Positions 23,867 to 35,148 of a stretch of 64,000 bases of DNA are shown here, in pieces. Numbering within the stretch: position 1 is the first letter of the stretch; each line of letters starts with the position of its first letter. Made by a program: the position numbers and the translations under genes. The notes below the pieces were generated by a model. That model had not been told where the DNA came from and made no database searches. It was given only the letters and a program-made list of their open reading frames with translations. The stretch covers positions 50,070,258 to 50,134,257 of the forward strand of contig NC_133769.1 of assembly GCF_003597395.2 (NCBI RefSeq). The letters run 5' to 3'. The stretch is from Chelonoidis abingdonii (lineage: Eukaryota; Chordata; Testudines; Testudinidae).

Positions 23867-24313
23867 GGATAAGGGCTTGTGCATGTACGCTCCTCAGGAT
23901 ATGGGGGAAACAAAGTCTTTTGTCCACTGATATTCCACAATGGCTTGTCTGGTGCCTATATGCCACCTTTTATGGGAGAGAAGATAACACTTTTTGTGGG
24001 AAACTAGAATTTCACACTTGGCAATTCTTCCCAACTGTAGGAATTTAGAGTCTAAGGCCCAGTTTACACTACAGACCTATACTGGTGTAACTACATTGCT
24101 CAGGTGTGTGAAAAATCCACACGCCTGAGCAACTTAGTTTTACCAGTCTAACTCCCTGTGTAGACAACGCTATGTTGATGGGAAAGCTTTTCCCACCGAC
24201 ATAACTACCACCTGTCGGGGAGGTGGATTAATTATGCTGATGGGAGATGCTGTCCTGTCAGCATAGGCGCATGTTCACTAAAGCACCAATGCAACATTTT
24301 AAGTGTAGACCTA

Positions 24314-25127
24314 TGTGAGTGGGTGGAGGGTCCCTGTCCAGTACAGGGTGAGTGTACCCTGTCTCTCAAGCTGCCTTCTGCCTCTTGGCAGTGAGGCCTA
24401 AGATTTAAGTCCACCGATTGGCTCTTTGCTGTAAAGCTGTGCAGCCTAGGAGTCTAAGTCAACAGCGGTCCCTTGACTTCCTGGGCTGTAAGACCTAGCA
24501 GGTAGAGTCACTGCACAAATCCAGACTCCCGGGGCCATGAGGCCTAGCAGCTAGAGTCAACAGGTTCACACTGGTCCACAGGGTAGTTAGGCTTAGTGGC
24601 CAGAGTCAATAGGGTTGGGCTACTGCCAGAAGGGTGGCGGCTGGGGTAGGGAAACCCAGGCCCGCCCTGCTCGACCCGGTCTCAGCCCAGGGCCCTGGTA
24701 GTGGCAAACGGGCTCACCATTTAGTCAGCAGGTATCTGCCTGAAACACGCTGACTGCTGAAGGGACAATGGCTAACCCCTCCCTGGGCTACTTCCTACCA
24801 TGCAGTCCTAGTCTAGACATCTTCAGGGTCTCTTGTCTCCTCATGATATGCTGATCCCGGGGGCTCCAACCTCTGAGTGACATCCTCAGGTACCTGGGTG
24901 TCTGCCTGAGTCTTGGTGTCTCCAGGTCTCGCAGTCTGAGGCTTTGGCACCTGCAGCACGTTTCCTTTCTCTCCAGCAACTAGCCCAGACTGAGCAGGGC
25001 TACTCCCTCTTATACTGGTGCTACAGCTCGAGCATGCCCAGTAGGGATGTGGGGGTGTGGCTTCTTCAGCCCACAGGGAGGAGTTAATCCCTCCCCATCC
25101 AGTGTGTGGTGAGTGCACCCCATCACA
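24314..25127. mobile_element. Solo LTR inserted in a MITE
   Basis: Starts TGTGAGTGGG and ends CCCATCACA (TG...CA). Flanking 5-mers ACCTA (24309-24313) and ACCTG (25128-25132) agree at 4 of 5 positions, and the flanking MITE sequence rejoins when the LTR is removed. It is 814 bp long. It contains a degenerate tandem array of about 49 bp at 24396-24640. No coding sequence. Confidence 0.75.
24395..24640. repeat. Five-unit tandem repeat of about 49 bp in the LTR
   Basis: The phrase GCCTAGCAGCTAGAGTCAAC and its variants begin near 24396, 24444, 24494, 24543 and 24591, a spacing of 48-50 bp. Units are divergent. The array lies within the LTR, where such repeats often carry enhancer sites. Confidence 0.65.
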
Positions 25128-25139
25128 ACCTGCCCTTAT

Positions 25140-27153
25140 CAAACATTTTATAGTTCCAGAGCAAACACTTAAACATTAGCTTATAACATGGGGTACAGAT
25201 ATTATCAGTAAGATTAATACACGAAGCATCCAACAAGCATTCCATAAAGTCTAAACACATTCTTATCTCAAATATCTATTTTAACAACATTAACACAGGG
25301 GAGCCAGATTGGCTTCCAGCTATGCATTTGTATGTTTAGTGAGGCCCAGTGGCCTCGGCATGAGCTGGCATCTGGTCTGCCAGTGCCACTTCCCCATTAA
25401 AGGAAGTGATTTGGGAACAAGTGAATTACAAATAGCACTGGCATTTTTCAGTATAGGCCATAATTAGCCATTTGAGAAGTTGAGGAAATAGCACTTGATC
25501 CAAAGTCCACTCAAGTCAGTGGAAAGATTCCTATTGACTCAATGGGCTCTGAGTCAGGTCCTACATGAGACTGGAGAGAGATTTTGTGATCTAGGATGGA
25601 GTTCTTTCCCAGACAGGTTTTGGACCCAGGGGCGATGGGGTGGAGTTGAAGATGCTATATATTCAGGCTTGGCAGGATTTGATTTAAATCACTGGTGATC
25701 TGTAAACGTCCATTTCACCTGACACACAGAAATGGTGGGGAAAAAATATCCCTCAATAGCATTGGGCAAGCATAACCTCTTTGTGCCTGCTGGAATTGGT
25801 ATCTCAGCCTTATGGTCCCACTATCTCACTCACTGGCTGAGTGAGGGGCTATTCCCTGGCAGGAGCTGGATCAGCAACGAGATGGCCTTCCTCACGGCTG
25901 GAGGCTCATCTTCTTCCTCTCAGCGCTGCCGGGGGTTTCTGTTCTGCCACTCCAGGATTGCAGCCTTCCCCAAACCTACTGCTTGCAGCCCAGGGTACAC
26001 CCTGCAGCCCAGCTTTGAAACTGTGGAAATTTGTTAATATTGATCAAAATTTGGGGGAAAAAGGTTACAAATAAACATCAATATTAACAGTTGAATTCAC
26101 AGGACCCCTCCCCCACACCCAACAGAATTCTGCCAATCCTGTTTGCTGCCCACCTGTTCCAGGATAAACAAAGGACTTCAGTATTCAGCGGTGCATCATT
26201 CACAAGAATGAAGTTCATTTTAAAGAAATGGTGTAGAGATTGTGAGTAAAGCAACAGAGCCCAGGAAATGAAAAATGAAGACCTACACTTTGTGAATGAT
26301 CCATGTCATTTGCCTCCCTATCCACTATGGCATTTGATAAAGGAAGGGTGGCAGCCCTGAGTTACCACCTGGAATGTCTTGGCCACTTTGAATGTTACTA
26401 GAGACAAACAGATATAGACACTGATTCAGCAAAGCACTTAAGTATGGGCTTAGTTCCCACTAAAATCAATGAGACTTCAAAAGATACTAAAAAAAAACAA
26501 AACAAAAAAAACAAAAAACAAAAAACCAAGCATGTGTTTAAGCACTTTGCTGAAAGGGACCATAGCACCCAAAATTGATGTCCTGAATTAATGTCTCGCA
26601 AAAGGAAGATTTGAGCTTTGCAATTTTAGGCCTTGATCCTGCATGTGAGCCCATCAGTAACATTACGCACATGAATGTCCCATTGAAGTCAATTATGCAT
26701 TTATCCATAGAACAGGAAATCAATGGGAATACTTGTGTGTGTCAAGTCTCTGCTGCGATCAAACATTGGCAGAGGTGGGCACTAAAACTGTCCGTTCCAA
26801 ATGAATTCTTTACAGAATCAATGACATGTCACTCCATTTACATCATTATCGTTGTGAAGGGTGCCCCAAATGACCTCATTCAGTGGGAAGAATTGGAAAT
26901 ATTTATATTTGGATGCTGATATTATTTGGGGGTGGAATTTAGATAGACTTTGTATGGGGCTGAATCCATTTCCAGGCTTTAATATTAGTGTGTTTTAGAT
27001 CTGGCTGATTTTAATATTCTAAATTTGAAAATACATTGGATCAGTAAAGTCTTTATGAGGTGCCTAATTGTTTTTCTTTAATGTATCATTTTTAAATGAA
27101 CTTTAGTGCATGTAAAAGCTGTCAGATTGCCAGCACTGGAGACTGAAATGCTC
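25140..27153. other. Intergenic sequence with palindrome-type repeats
   Basis: No gene recognised. 26410-26565 carries TTCAGCAAAGCACTTAAGTA ... GTTTAAGCACTTTGCTGAA, the two arms of an old palindromic repeat, interrupted by an A-rich (AAAAC)n stretch at 26489-26526. 26625-26715 is a second piece of the same type (CCTTGATCCTGCATGTGAG, CCCATTGAAGTCAAT). 25490-25560 is a further fragment. Confidence 0.45.
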
Positions 27154-27166
27154 TATTTACAGAACA

Positions 27167-27714
27167 TGTATCAGGGGTAGCTGTGTTAGTCTGTATCCCA
27201 GGGCCACCCAGAGGATTCAGGGGGCCTGGGGTCTTCGGCAGCAGGGAACTGCCGCTGAAAACCTGGCACTTTGGCGGCAGGTCCCGCGGCGGAAGGCCCC
27301 ACGCCGTGGGTCTTTGGGGCACTTCAGTGGCGAGTCCTGGAACAGAAGGATCCCCCGCCACTGAATTGCCACCAAAGATCCGGAGCTGAAGAAGCTCTGG
27401 GGGCCCAGGCCCTGAGAGAGTTTTCCAGGGCCCCCAGAGCGAGTGAAGGACCCCGCTCCAGGGGCCCCAAAAAACTCTTGTGGGGGCCTCTGTGGGACCC
27501 AGGGCCTGGGACAAATTGCCCCACTAGCCCTCCGTGTGGGCGGCCCTGTTGTATCCACAAAATCAATGAGGAGTCCAGTGGCACCTTAAAGACTAACAGA
27601 TTTATTTGGGTATAAGCTTTCGTGGGTAAAAAACTCACTTTGGTTTTTTTACCCACAGAAGCTTATGTCCAAATAAATCTGTTAGTCTTTAAGGTGCCAC
27701 TGAACTCCTCGTTG
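27167..27714 (+). mobile_element. Palindromic SINE-like retroposon, copy A (interrupted)
   Basis: The head TATCAGGGGTAGCTGTGTTAG and the body GTGGCACCTTAAAGACTAAC, TTTATTTGGGTATAAGCTTT are followed by their own reverse complement, ending in GGTGCCACTGAACTCCTC. A perfect 13-bp duplication, TATTTACAGAACA, flanks it at 27154-27166 and 27715-27727. A TSD this long points to LINE-driven retroposition rather than DNA transposition. The copy is interrupted by a hAT-like element at 27199-27548. Confidence 0.8.
27199..27548. mobile_element. hAT-like element nested in the SINE-like copy
   Basis: Ends CAGGGCCACCCAGAGG and GTGTGGGCGGCCCTG. Flanking 8-mers CTGTATCC (27191-27198) and TTGTATCC (27549-27556) match at 7 of 8 positions. 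Removing the element restores the continuous SINE-like phrase GTCTGTATCCACAAAA, as seen in copy B at 40107. The 110-130 aa frames here are non-coding. Confidence 0.85.
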
Positions 27715-28185
27715 TATTTACAGAACAAGTAGAGTAGTGGCACTGCAAGTATAGCACCTAAAAGGCAATGTCTTCCTTCCCACAAAATACACCTCAATCC
27801 TTTCTGTTTCATTAGCAAAGAAATAAGCTGAATACAGGATAAATTGAATAAGTGGAACTTTATTAAACCCTATGCACTGCTTTGTCCATGTGGCTAAGCT
27901 GCTTCCAGCCCAGCTTCCTGTGTTCCCTGGTGTCCCATCAATAGCAGCCTCTCCAGGGAACATAGGCTGTGACATCAGGTCCACAGATCATGATATACTT
28001 TATTAAATATCAAAGGTTGGAAAGGTAATTTTGAGTCCTTGCCTATTCAGTCCTCAGCTTGTCTGTTGAGATTGCCAACCTAGGTTCTAGTTGTATGGTT
28101 GGTGTTATGATATGGCTTAGAAACTGGACTGAATCCACTATTTTCCATACGTCTCTAAAAGTTGACTGATAGTTATGTGACAGGT

Positions 28186-28294
28186 TGGAGCCTCTTTCCC
28201 CCCCAGGATGCCACCTGATGTGTTGGAGTTTAGCTGAGCCTCTCCTGCTCCACCAGCCTGATTCCCTCTCCCTATCTTGCAGCGTGCACACACG

Positions 28295-28325
<31 letters not shown>

Positions 28326-29926
28326 AAAGTAGGGCCACACCCAGCTACAAACAGCTGAAATCGGCTCTGTGTGAGAAGGTTCGCCCAGCACTCATGTGCA
28401 CACAGCTTTTGGGAGATACACCTCAAAGTATCTTGTTTTGCACTGTATAGAAAAACCTGCCCAGCACAAACTCATAAAATTTCATCCTCTTCCTCAACGT
28501 GAAGAGAGATATGCACGACTTCTTGCCCTCCCCAGTTAGAAATGACAAACTGGGTTTAATAATAAACAGAACAAATTGTATTAACTATAAAAGGCAGATT
28601 TTAAGTGATTAAAGAGAGCAAACCGAACAAAGCAGATTATTAAGCAAAACGTGCAAACTAAGCTTGATTCACTAAAGAAATTGGTCACAAATAGTAACTT
28701 CTCACCCTCGAAGTATTGTCACAGGCAGATTACAGAAAATCTTGTAAGTCAGCTGCCCTGGCCTGCAGCTTGAGATTTCAGGTATTATTACTCACAAGCC
28801 AGATGTCCTTCCAGCTTGGGCTCAACCTTTCTCCCCTGAGTTCTGTTTTTCCTTCCAGGTGTTTTTCCAATATCTCTTTTGGTGGGGATGCAGAGGAGAA
28901 CCACGAGGATGTCACACCCCTGTCTTATATAGTTCTTGTGTATGGCGGGAACCCTTTTTCATCCAGTGGAAAAACACTGGCATTCCATGGAGCAGGTCCA
29001 ATACCAGGTGACCCATGTCTCTGGAGGAGTGTGGCAGCCATTACTCACAGGCTGTCTGGAGCATCCACAGGAAGACTAAGCCCTTTTACAGTCTATTGTC
29101 TTTGCTAATGGGCCATCAACCCTATCTGGCTTTTTCATTGTTGTACCTGAAGCAGAGGTGAAAGTAAGCTGGTACACCATACTGGACTGGACCGGCTTCT
29201 CCAGCTGCAGCGGGGAGCCCCAGACCCTTTAAATCACTGCTGGAGCTCCGGCAGCTGGGTTTAGGTGGGGATTTAAAGGGCTCGGAGCCCTGGCCCCTGT
29301 GGGGAGCCCTGGGCCCTTTAAAGTGCCACCTGAGTCCTGCTGCCGGAGCTCTGGCAGTGCTTTAAAGGGCCTGGGGCTCCCCGGAGCAGCCAGAGCCTCT
29401 GGCCCTTGAAATCACTGCCAGAGCCCCAGGGCTCCTGCAGCCGGGCTTGGGAAGGAATTTAAAGGGCCTGGGGCTCCTGCAACTGCAGCGAGCCCTGGGC
29501 CCTTTGAATCACTGCCGGAGCCCCAGGGGTAGTGGCAGTAGGGCTCCTGAGGTGATTAAAAGAGCCTGGAGCTCTGTGGCGGCTGGAGCCCCAGACCCTT
29601 AAACTTGAAAGCCCTGTCTCTTCCAGTTGTGGCCACGCCCCTGCTCAGGACTCTGGCATACCGGTAAGTCCTTTAAGTTACTTTCATCCCTGACCTGAAG
29701 GCTAGTTGTGGATGACACCCAAAGTAGCACATTTGAAATACAGCTACATGGTCCATATTCTTAACTTCAGATGCAGAAATGATACAGGCATACAAATTGG
29801 ATAATTACATTCAGTAAATCATAACGTTTCCAACGATATCTTACATGAGCACCTTGCATAAAATCTCTGTTATGTCATATCCATATCATAAGCATATTTT
29901 CATAAAGAACATGGAATGTGACATCA
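28186..29926. mobile_element. Solo LTR carrying a nested hAT-like element
   Basis: With ends TGGAGCCTCT and GTGACATCA, an exact 5-bp duplication CAGGT flanks it (28181-28185 and 29927-29931). Slightly wider ends (TGTGACAGG ... ACATCACA) are possible but give a poorer duplication. Without the nested element it is about 1.2 kb. It includes a (CA)n tract at 28303-28325, a long A-rich stretch (28555-28700) and TATA-like CTTATATAG (28924). No coding sequence. Confidence 0.65.
29153..29692. mobile_element. hAT-like element nested in the LTR
   Basis: Ends CAGAGGTGAAAGTAAGCTGG and AGTTACTTTCATCCCTG with a perfect 8-bp duplication ACCTGAAG (29145-29152 and 29693-29700). The 540-bp interior repeats a module of GCCGGAGCTCTGGCAG / CCTTTAAA GGGCCTGGGGCTCC type about five times, with some copies inverted. 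Confidence 0.9.
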
Positions 29927-29931
29927 CAGGT

Positions 29932-30727
29932 AATGAATGCCAATATTGAATAATAAAAAGCTTATTCTCCCTACATACATGTGTATGTGTGTGCATGTGT
30001 AACATTCTCTAAAATGAATGGAAGTTGCATGCACACACTGAAAATGTGTTCCTCCCGTTGAGGATAAACACATAATTCTAATTTAAATGTGCATATCACC
30101 ATATCTTGCATTTAGAAAAACACAGTGAATACAATGCAAGCATGCCAAAAGGACATGCTCTTGTATGTATTAAAGAATTTCAATGAACTGAACAATGTAA
30201 CTAAGATTCACTTTATGTATGTTTTGCAGAGATTCTAGCAAGACACCAGCTTCATGTATTAGGTTGAGAAGCAGAAAAATCTGTGATACATTCATTGAGT
30301 TTATAGTTTAACATACAATGACCAGACTCACATAGAGCTTCTGTTGGCTACTACTTCAAAACTTGTATATGACCAAATTATACATGGAGTCCATCTCTTC
30401 CTTGTTATAATTTAGGCTGTGTTTTTAATAGTTGTGAAGGCATCTTGAAAAGATTAAGCCTAAAGTATATCCATATAATGTCACTAGTTAAATGTACAAA
30501 TTTAATACTTTCTAAAAAGGGGCATCTCAATGAAAACACGCACTCCAGATATCAGATTAGTAAATTTGAACACATGACCAACAAAGATAAGGATTATTTT
30601 GCAAGTCTGTGTTGAAAAGCAATGAAAATGGAGATTAAATGAAAATTGGGAAACTGCAAATGTTTTGATCTCAAAATGTCAGTGGTTGGTTTTGGTTCTG
30701 GAAAAAAAATGCAGAAAGCATATGTTT
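29932..30727. other. No recognisable feature
   Basis: AT-rich unique sequence, with no gene or repeat boundary seen. Confidence 0.5.
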
Positions 30728-30729
30728 TA

Positions 30730-31974
30730 CAGTAACTCCTCACTTAAAGTCATCCTGGCTAACATTGTTTCACTCTTACGTGGCTGATCAATTAGGGAAC
30801 ATGCTCGTTTAAAGTTGTGCAATGCTCCCTTCTAACGTCCTGTGGCAGCCGCCTGCTTTATCCACTGCTTGCAGGAAGAGCAGCCCGTTAAAGCTAGCTG
30901 GTGAGGGCTTGAAACCAGGGTGGACCAGCAGCCCCCTATCAGATCCCCCCCCCCGCCCATCAGCTCCGTGCTCCTTAAGTCTTTCCCTGTGCAGCAGCTG
31001 CCAGCAGGCTAGCAATTGCAGCTCTCTCTCCCTCCACTGCCATGTGCTGCTCCTGCTCTCCGCCTTGGAGCTGCTCCCCCAGCCTCCTGCTTGCTGTGCG
31101 GGGGAGTGAGGGGGAAAGAGGGGGAAGATAATGTAAGGGCATCTCCCACCCCCCTACTCCTACACCCCACTTGCCCATTCTTCCTATATAGAGCAGGGCA
31201 GAGACAGAGAGCCTGGGGCAGCAGTTGCTCTCTCAACTTCCTGATCCACTTAAAAAGACAATGCACTTAAGAGTGGGTCAGCTTACTTAAAGGGCCAGTG
31301 TGCATCTCTCCTCTCTCTCTCCCACACACAAGGTGTGTGTCTGCCTCTGTCTGCTATGCTATCTCCGCTCCCCTCCATTTCTGCTGCCTTGTGGAGTGTG
31401 AGGCTACATTAACAACGTGTTAACCCTTGAGGGATCAGTCGTGTGCTAGTTCATCATTTAGCACAAGGGTTCTCAAATTGGGGGTCGGGACCCCTCAGGG
31501 AGTCATGAGGTTATTACATGGGGGAGTCGTGAGCTGTCAGCCTCCACCCCAAACCCTGCTTTGCCTCCAGCATTTATAATGGTGTTAAATATATAAAAAA
31601 GTATTTTTAATTTATGGAGGGGTGTCACACTCAGAGACTTGCTGTGTGAAAGGGGTCACCAGTACAAAAGTTTGAGAACCACTGATTTAGCAGCAAAGCA
31701 TTCCCTGGGAAATATCCCACCCTCTAACTTCACCACCTCAACCAAGCCTCACAATCATCATAGCTGTGAACAGTATTAAATTATTTGTTTAAACCGTATA
31801 CTGTGTGTATATTTATATAATATATAGTTTTTCGTCCAGTGAAAAATTTTTCCCTGGAACCTAATCCCCACATTTACATTAATTCTTATGGGGAAATTGT
31901 ATTCACTTAATATCGTTTTGCTTAAAGTCACATTTTTCAGGAACATAAATACAACGTTAAGTGAGGAGTTACTA
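30730..31974. mobile_element. Tc1/mariner-like element with a nested hAT-like copy
   Basis: Inverted ends CAGTAACTCCTCACTTAA and TTAAGTGAGGAGTTACT, flanked by TA on both sides (30728-30729 and 31975-31976), the mariner target duplication. Subterminal regions are also inverted (CTTAAAGTCATCCTGG near the left; TTGCTTAAAGTCACATTTTT near the right). The middle is GC-rich and has no transposase motif, so it is nonautonomous. A hAT-like element sits at 31464-31684. Confidence 0.8.
31464..31684. mobile_element. hAT-like MITE nested in the mariner-like element
   Basis: Ends CAAGGGTTCTCAAATTGGGG and AAGTTTGAGAACCACTG with a perfect 8-bp duplication ATTTAGCA (31456-31463 and 31685-31692). Length 221 bp. 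Its ends resemble those of 33545-33945. Confidence 0.92.
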
Positions 31975-31976
31975 TA

Positions 31977-33007
31977 TTTATTTCCACGATAAACAGTGAG
32001 ATAATGAGGGTAGGTTTTGAGCATTGTTCTTGATCATCAGGCTAAAGGGCTTTGTGTTTTTGGTGAGGACCTCATTCCTTTGGATAATGTGGATTTGCTG
32101 GAGTGTGGTAGTTAATCAAGGAGGGCAATTGTTGTCTAGCAAGGGGCCAAGGCTCTGTTCCTGCCTCTACTGTTGACATATTGTATGACTTGTTTCCTCA
32201 TCTGTATAATGAGGAAAATAATACTTACCCTTCTTTGGCAATCTCTCTGAGATTTGCAAATGAAAAAGCCTATACAAATTCAAAGCACTCTATTTATTTA
32301 TTTATAAATATTAAGCACCAATCTGCTCCTGCAGCTTTGCGCTGCTCTTGAAATGTCAAGCAACTGTAGACTGTATAACTGGCTGGGTAAACTGAGTTTA
32401 TGGCTGATTTGCAACGCTAGAGAAGCACAAAACAGCCAGAAGCTATCTGAGAATTTGGCTCAAAGTCTCCCCTTCTAGGTTGAACTGTCTAGGGATTTTT
32501 GTCCTCAGTATCATTATTTAAGGTTCTTGTTCAAAAGACAGGGCTTCCCAAAGATACTTTTAGATTTATTACTTAGATACTCTTAGAATAATTAATTTTT
32601 AAAACAATTACAAGAAAAACATTTTATTTTTGGATTGTTCATTACAACTCCCTTACCACCACTTTGGCCAGAGTACTCCAGTGATACAAAGCAATTCAGT
32701 TACAGGTTAACCATTCAGTTCAGATTGCTTTACAGCTGCTTTGTATGTCCAGAGCTCATCAGTCAGCCTGGTCCAAAATGGGGTTTAAAAAGAAACCCCA
32801 CAGGAAATATCTCCTACCCAGGGTAATATTGCTTTGTTTGGATTCTCTACCCAATCAACAATTGTGCAGCTAGGAGCTCTGCTTTCCTATATGTATTTCA
32901 TGCTTTATTTTCTTGCTGGGTGCCTTTTCCTAGTGTGCAAGCTCTGTGTACAGGTGCATTCCATTCAAAGCAGAATGCCAGCATATCCATTTTCGCTGCA
33001 CTCTGGG
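31977..33007. other. Intergenic sequence with a MIR-like SINE
   Basis: 32160-32300 reads as an old MIR-type SINE (TTGTATGACTTGTTTCCTCA, ATGAGGAAAATAATACTTAC, CTCTGAGATTTGCAAATG). The rest is unique AT-rich sequence without a gene. Confidence 0.5.
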
Positions 33008-33197
33008 CAGGGGCGGCTCCAGGACCCCGCATGACAAGCGCATGGTTGGGGAGGCAAGCCGCGGGGGGCGCTCTGCCGGCACCGTGAGGGCGGCAGGCAG
33101 GCTGCCTTCAGCGGCTTGCCTGCGGAGGGTCGGCTGGTCCCGCGGCTTCGGCGAGCCTCCCGTGCTTGGGGAGGCAAAATACCTAGAGCCGCCCCTG
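33008..33197. mobile_element. Short GC-rich hAT-like MITE
   Basis: Ends CAGGGGCGGCTCCAGG and CCTAGAGCCGCCCCTG, with a perfect 8-bp duplication ACTCTGGG (33000-33007 and 33198-33205). Length 190 bp. Interior GC-rich (GCGGGGGGCGCTCTGCCGG) and related to 4920 and 10902. Confidence 0.92.
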
Positions 33198-33379
33198 ACT
33201 CTGGGAAGAATTAGATTAGATTTGCCTCCTCTTCATACTCACAGTAAAAGAAGACTTATTCTTTTATGAAAGATGAAAGCAGAGGGCACCATTCCATTAG
33301 TGAAGTTGTTCACAAACATTTGTTTCACTAGATGAAATGCAAACTCTCTTGTGAAGTTGGCTGTTTCCACACATGTATG

Positions 33380-33500
33380 TTCATAACTATCCTTAATTCA
33401 GGAAATCAGGTAAGCATGTGCATATCTTAAAGCGCTTGCTTAAGTCCCACTGAAATTAATGGGAGTTAGCATGTAAGTAATTTCCTGTACTGGTATATAT
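33380..33500. repeat. Old palindromic repeat fragment
   Basis: TAAGCATGTGCATATCTTAAA ... CTTAAGTCCCACTGAAATTA ... TTAGCATGTAAGTAATTTCC: the two arms are approximate complements around a CCCACTGAAATTAATGGG centre. The same design recurs at 26410, 37494, 51753 and 62480. Confidence 0.5.
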
Positions 33501-33544
33501 ATACACGAACATGTTCTAACTATTGTTTTATCTGTACTATAAAT

Positions 33545-33945
33545 CAGTGGTTCTCAACCAGGGGTAACATATACTCCTGTGGGTACTCAGATCTTCCAAG
33601 GGGTACATCAACTCAGCTAGACATTTGCTTAGTTTTACAACAAGCTACATAACACACACTAGCCAAGTCAGTACAAACTAAAATTTCATAAACAATGATT
33701 TGTCTATACTGCTCTATGTACTATACACTGAGATGTAAGGACAATATTTATATTCCAATTGATTTATTTTAAAATTATATGATAACAATGAGAAAGTAAG
33801 CCATTTTTTAGGAACAGTGTGCTCTGATACTTTTGTAGTTTTATGTCTGATTGTATAAGTATTTAAGTGAGGTGAAACTTGTGTACACAAGACAAATTAG
33901 ACTCTTGCAATGGGTACAGTAGTCTGGAAAGGTTGAGAACCACTG
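33545..33945. mobile_element. hAT-like MITE
   Basis: Ends CAGTGGTTCTCAACCAGGGG and AAAGGTTGAGAACCACTG with a perfect 8-bp duplication CTATAAAT (33537-33544 and 33946-33953). Length 401 bp, AT-rich interior, no gene. Confidence 0.92.
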
Positions 33946-34834
33946 CTATAAATGTTCCAAAAAATCTAAAAATGAATGTGTATTTATAGATCAAACTCTA
34001 GAGTTTAGTTCTCTGTCTAACCAGTTGATCTGCAAGGATGTTATTATTTGGTCTGTAGGCAGCCAGTAGATGGCAGTCTCAGCATTATAATCCAGTAGGA
34101 GCCTTTTAAAAAAACCACCACCAAAAAACAGCTTTAGAATTGTTTTGTCAGCTCCTGGAATATCACAACTACAATTCATTTAACAGAGTCATAAATGCAT
34201 TGGAAGATGCCTTTCAACTGCAATTTTGCTAGAAGACCTTTATTTTTACACTACAGAACATTAAAATAAAACCTATCATTTTTCCATTGTAGAACATTTA
34301 CTATAACGAATTTCAGGAGAAAAAAAATAATTGAAAGCACTCTTATTATATAAGGTAATCTATCATTCTGTCACCACTAGTTGTGAGCCTCATATTCCAG
34401 AGAGTGATTTCCTCAAATCTCATCTCAGACCACAAAGAAAAAACCGACCGATTGCTTGAAACCAATTAAACCGCATGAGCCTGATTTTGTTTCTGTAAAT
34501 CAGGAGTTACTCCAATTTAGTCAGTGGAATCACACTGGAATAAAAATGATGTGACGGGTTTCATTTTTGGGCACTAAGGGCGAGATCTTCCGGTGGTGTA
34601 ACTCTTGAATCTCAGAAGAACAGGAGGAGAAATGGTGTGACAAATATGCTTGCCCTACTCATGCCAGTAACACCTTTCAATGATTCAGCTGACATCAGTC
34701 AAGTGAGCAAGATTTGGCTCAATTACTAGTTTTGGGATCTGATTTTCCATGGTCAACAGTAAAACTCTTGACTTCAGTGGGACAAGTCAGCCCAACCTTG
34801 GTACTTTGAAATGCCCACCATAGATATACAAGAT

Positions 34835-34951
34835 TAGGGTAACCTGATAGCAAGTGTGAAAAATCAGGACAGGGGGTGGGTGTGTGGGGATGGGTAATAG
34901 GTGCCTATATAAGAAAAAGCCGCTATAAAATCAGGGCATCTGGTCACCCTA
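34835..34951. mobile_element. Small hAT-like MITE
   Basis: Ends TAGGGTAACCTGATAGCAAG and GCATCTGGTCACCCTA. Flanking 8-mers TACAAGAT and TACAAAAC match at 6 of 8. The interior carries AAAAATCAGGACAGGGGGTG and TATATAAGAAAAAGCCGC, which I recognise from a very abundant reptile MITE. Confidence 0.8.
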
Positions 34952-35148
34952 TACAAAACACAGATTCCTCTGAAATGTTTCTCACTTTAGGACTCAAATG
35001 AGTAACGTTCCTCAAAGTTCCCTATGTTATCCCATCACTTTTGATGCTGAAAATTATTTACATCAGAAATAAAGACTCATGAAACAGTGGTTGAAGACAG
35101 AGCTGCTTACATTAAAGGAGTGAATCTCACATCATGGATACTCTTTGT

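Larger units (their letters stand above)
24053..25139. mobile_element. MITE split by an LTR insertion
   Basis: The left part (24053-24313) starts TAAGGCCCAGTTTACACTAC and contains the hairpin TTGCTCAGGTGTGTG / CACACGCCTGAGCAA. Its expected right end, GTGTAGACCTGCCCTTAT, is recovered only by joining 24304-24308 to 25128-25139 across the LTR at 24314-25127. The MITE was therefore present before the LTR inserted. Distantly similar in design to the MITE at 1874. Confidence 0.7.
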
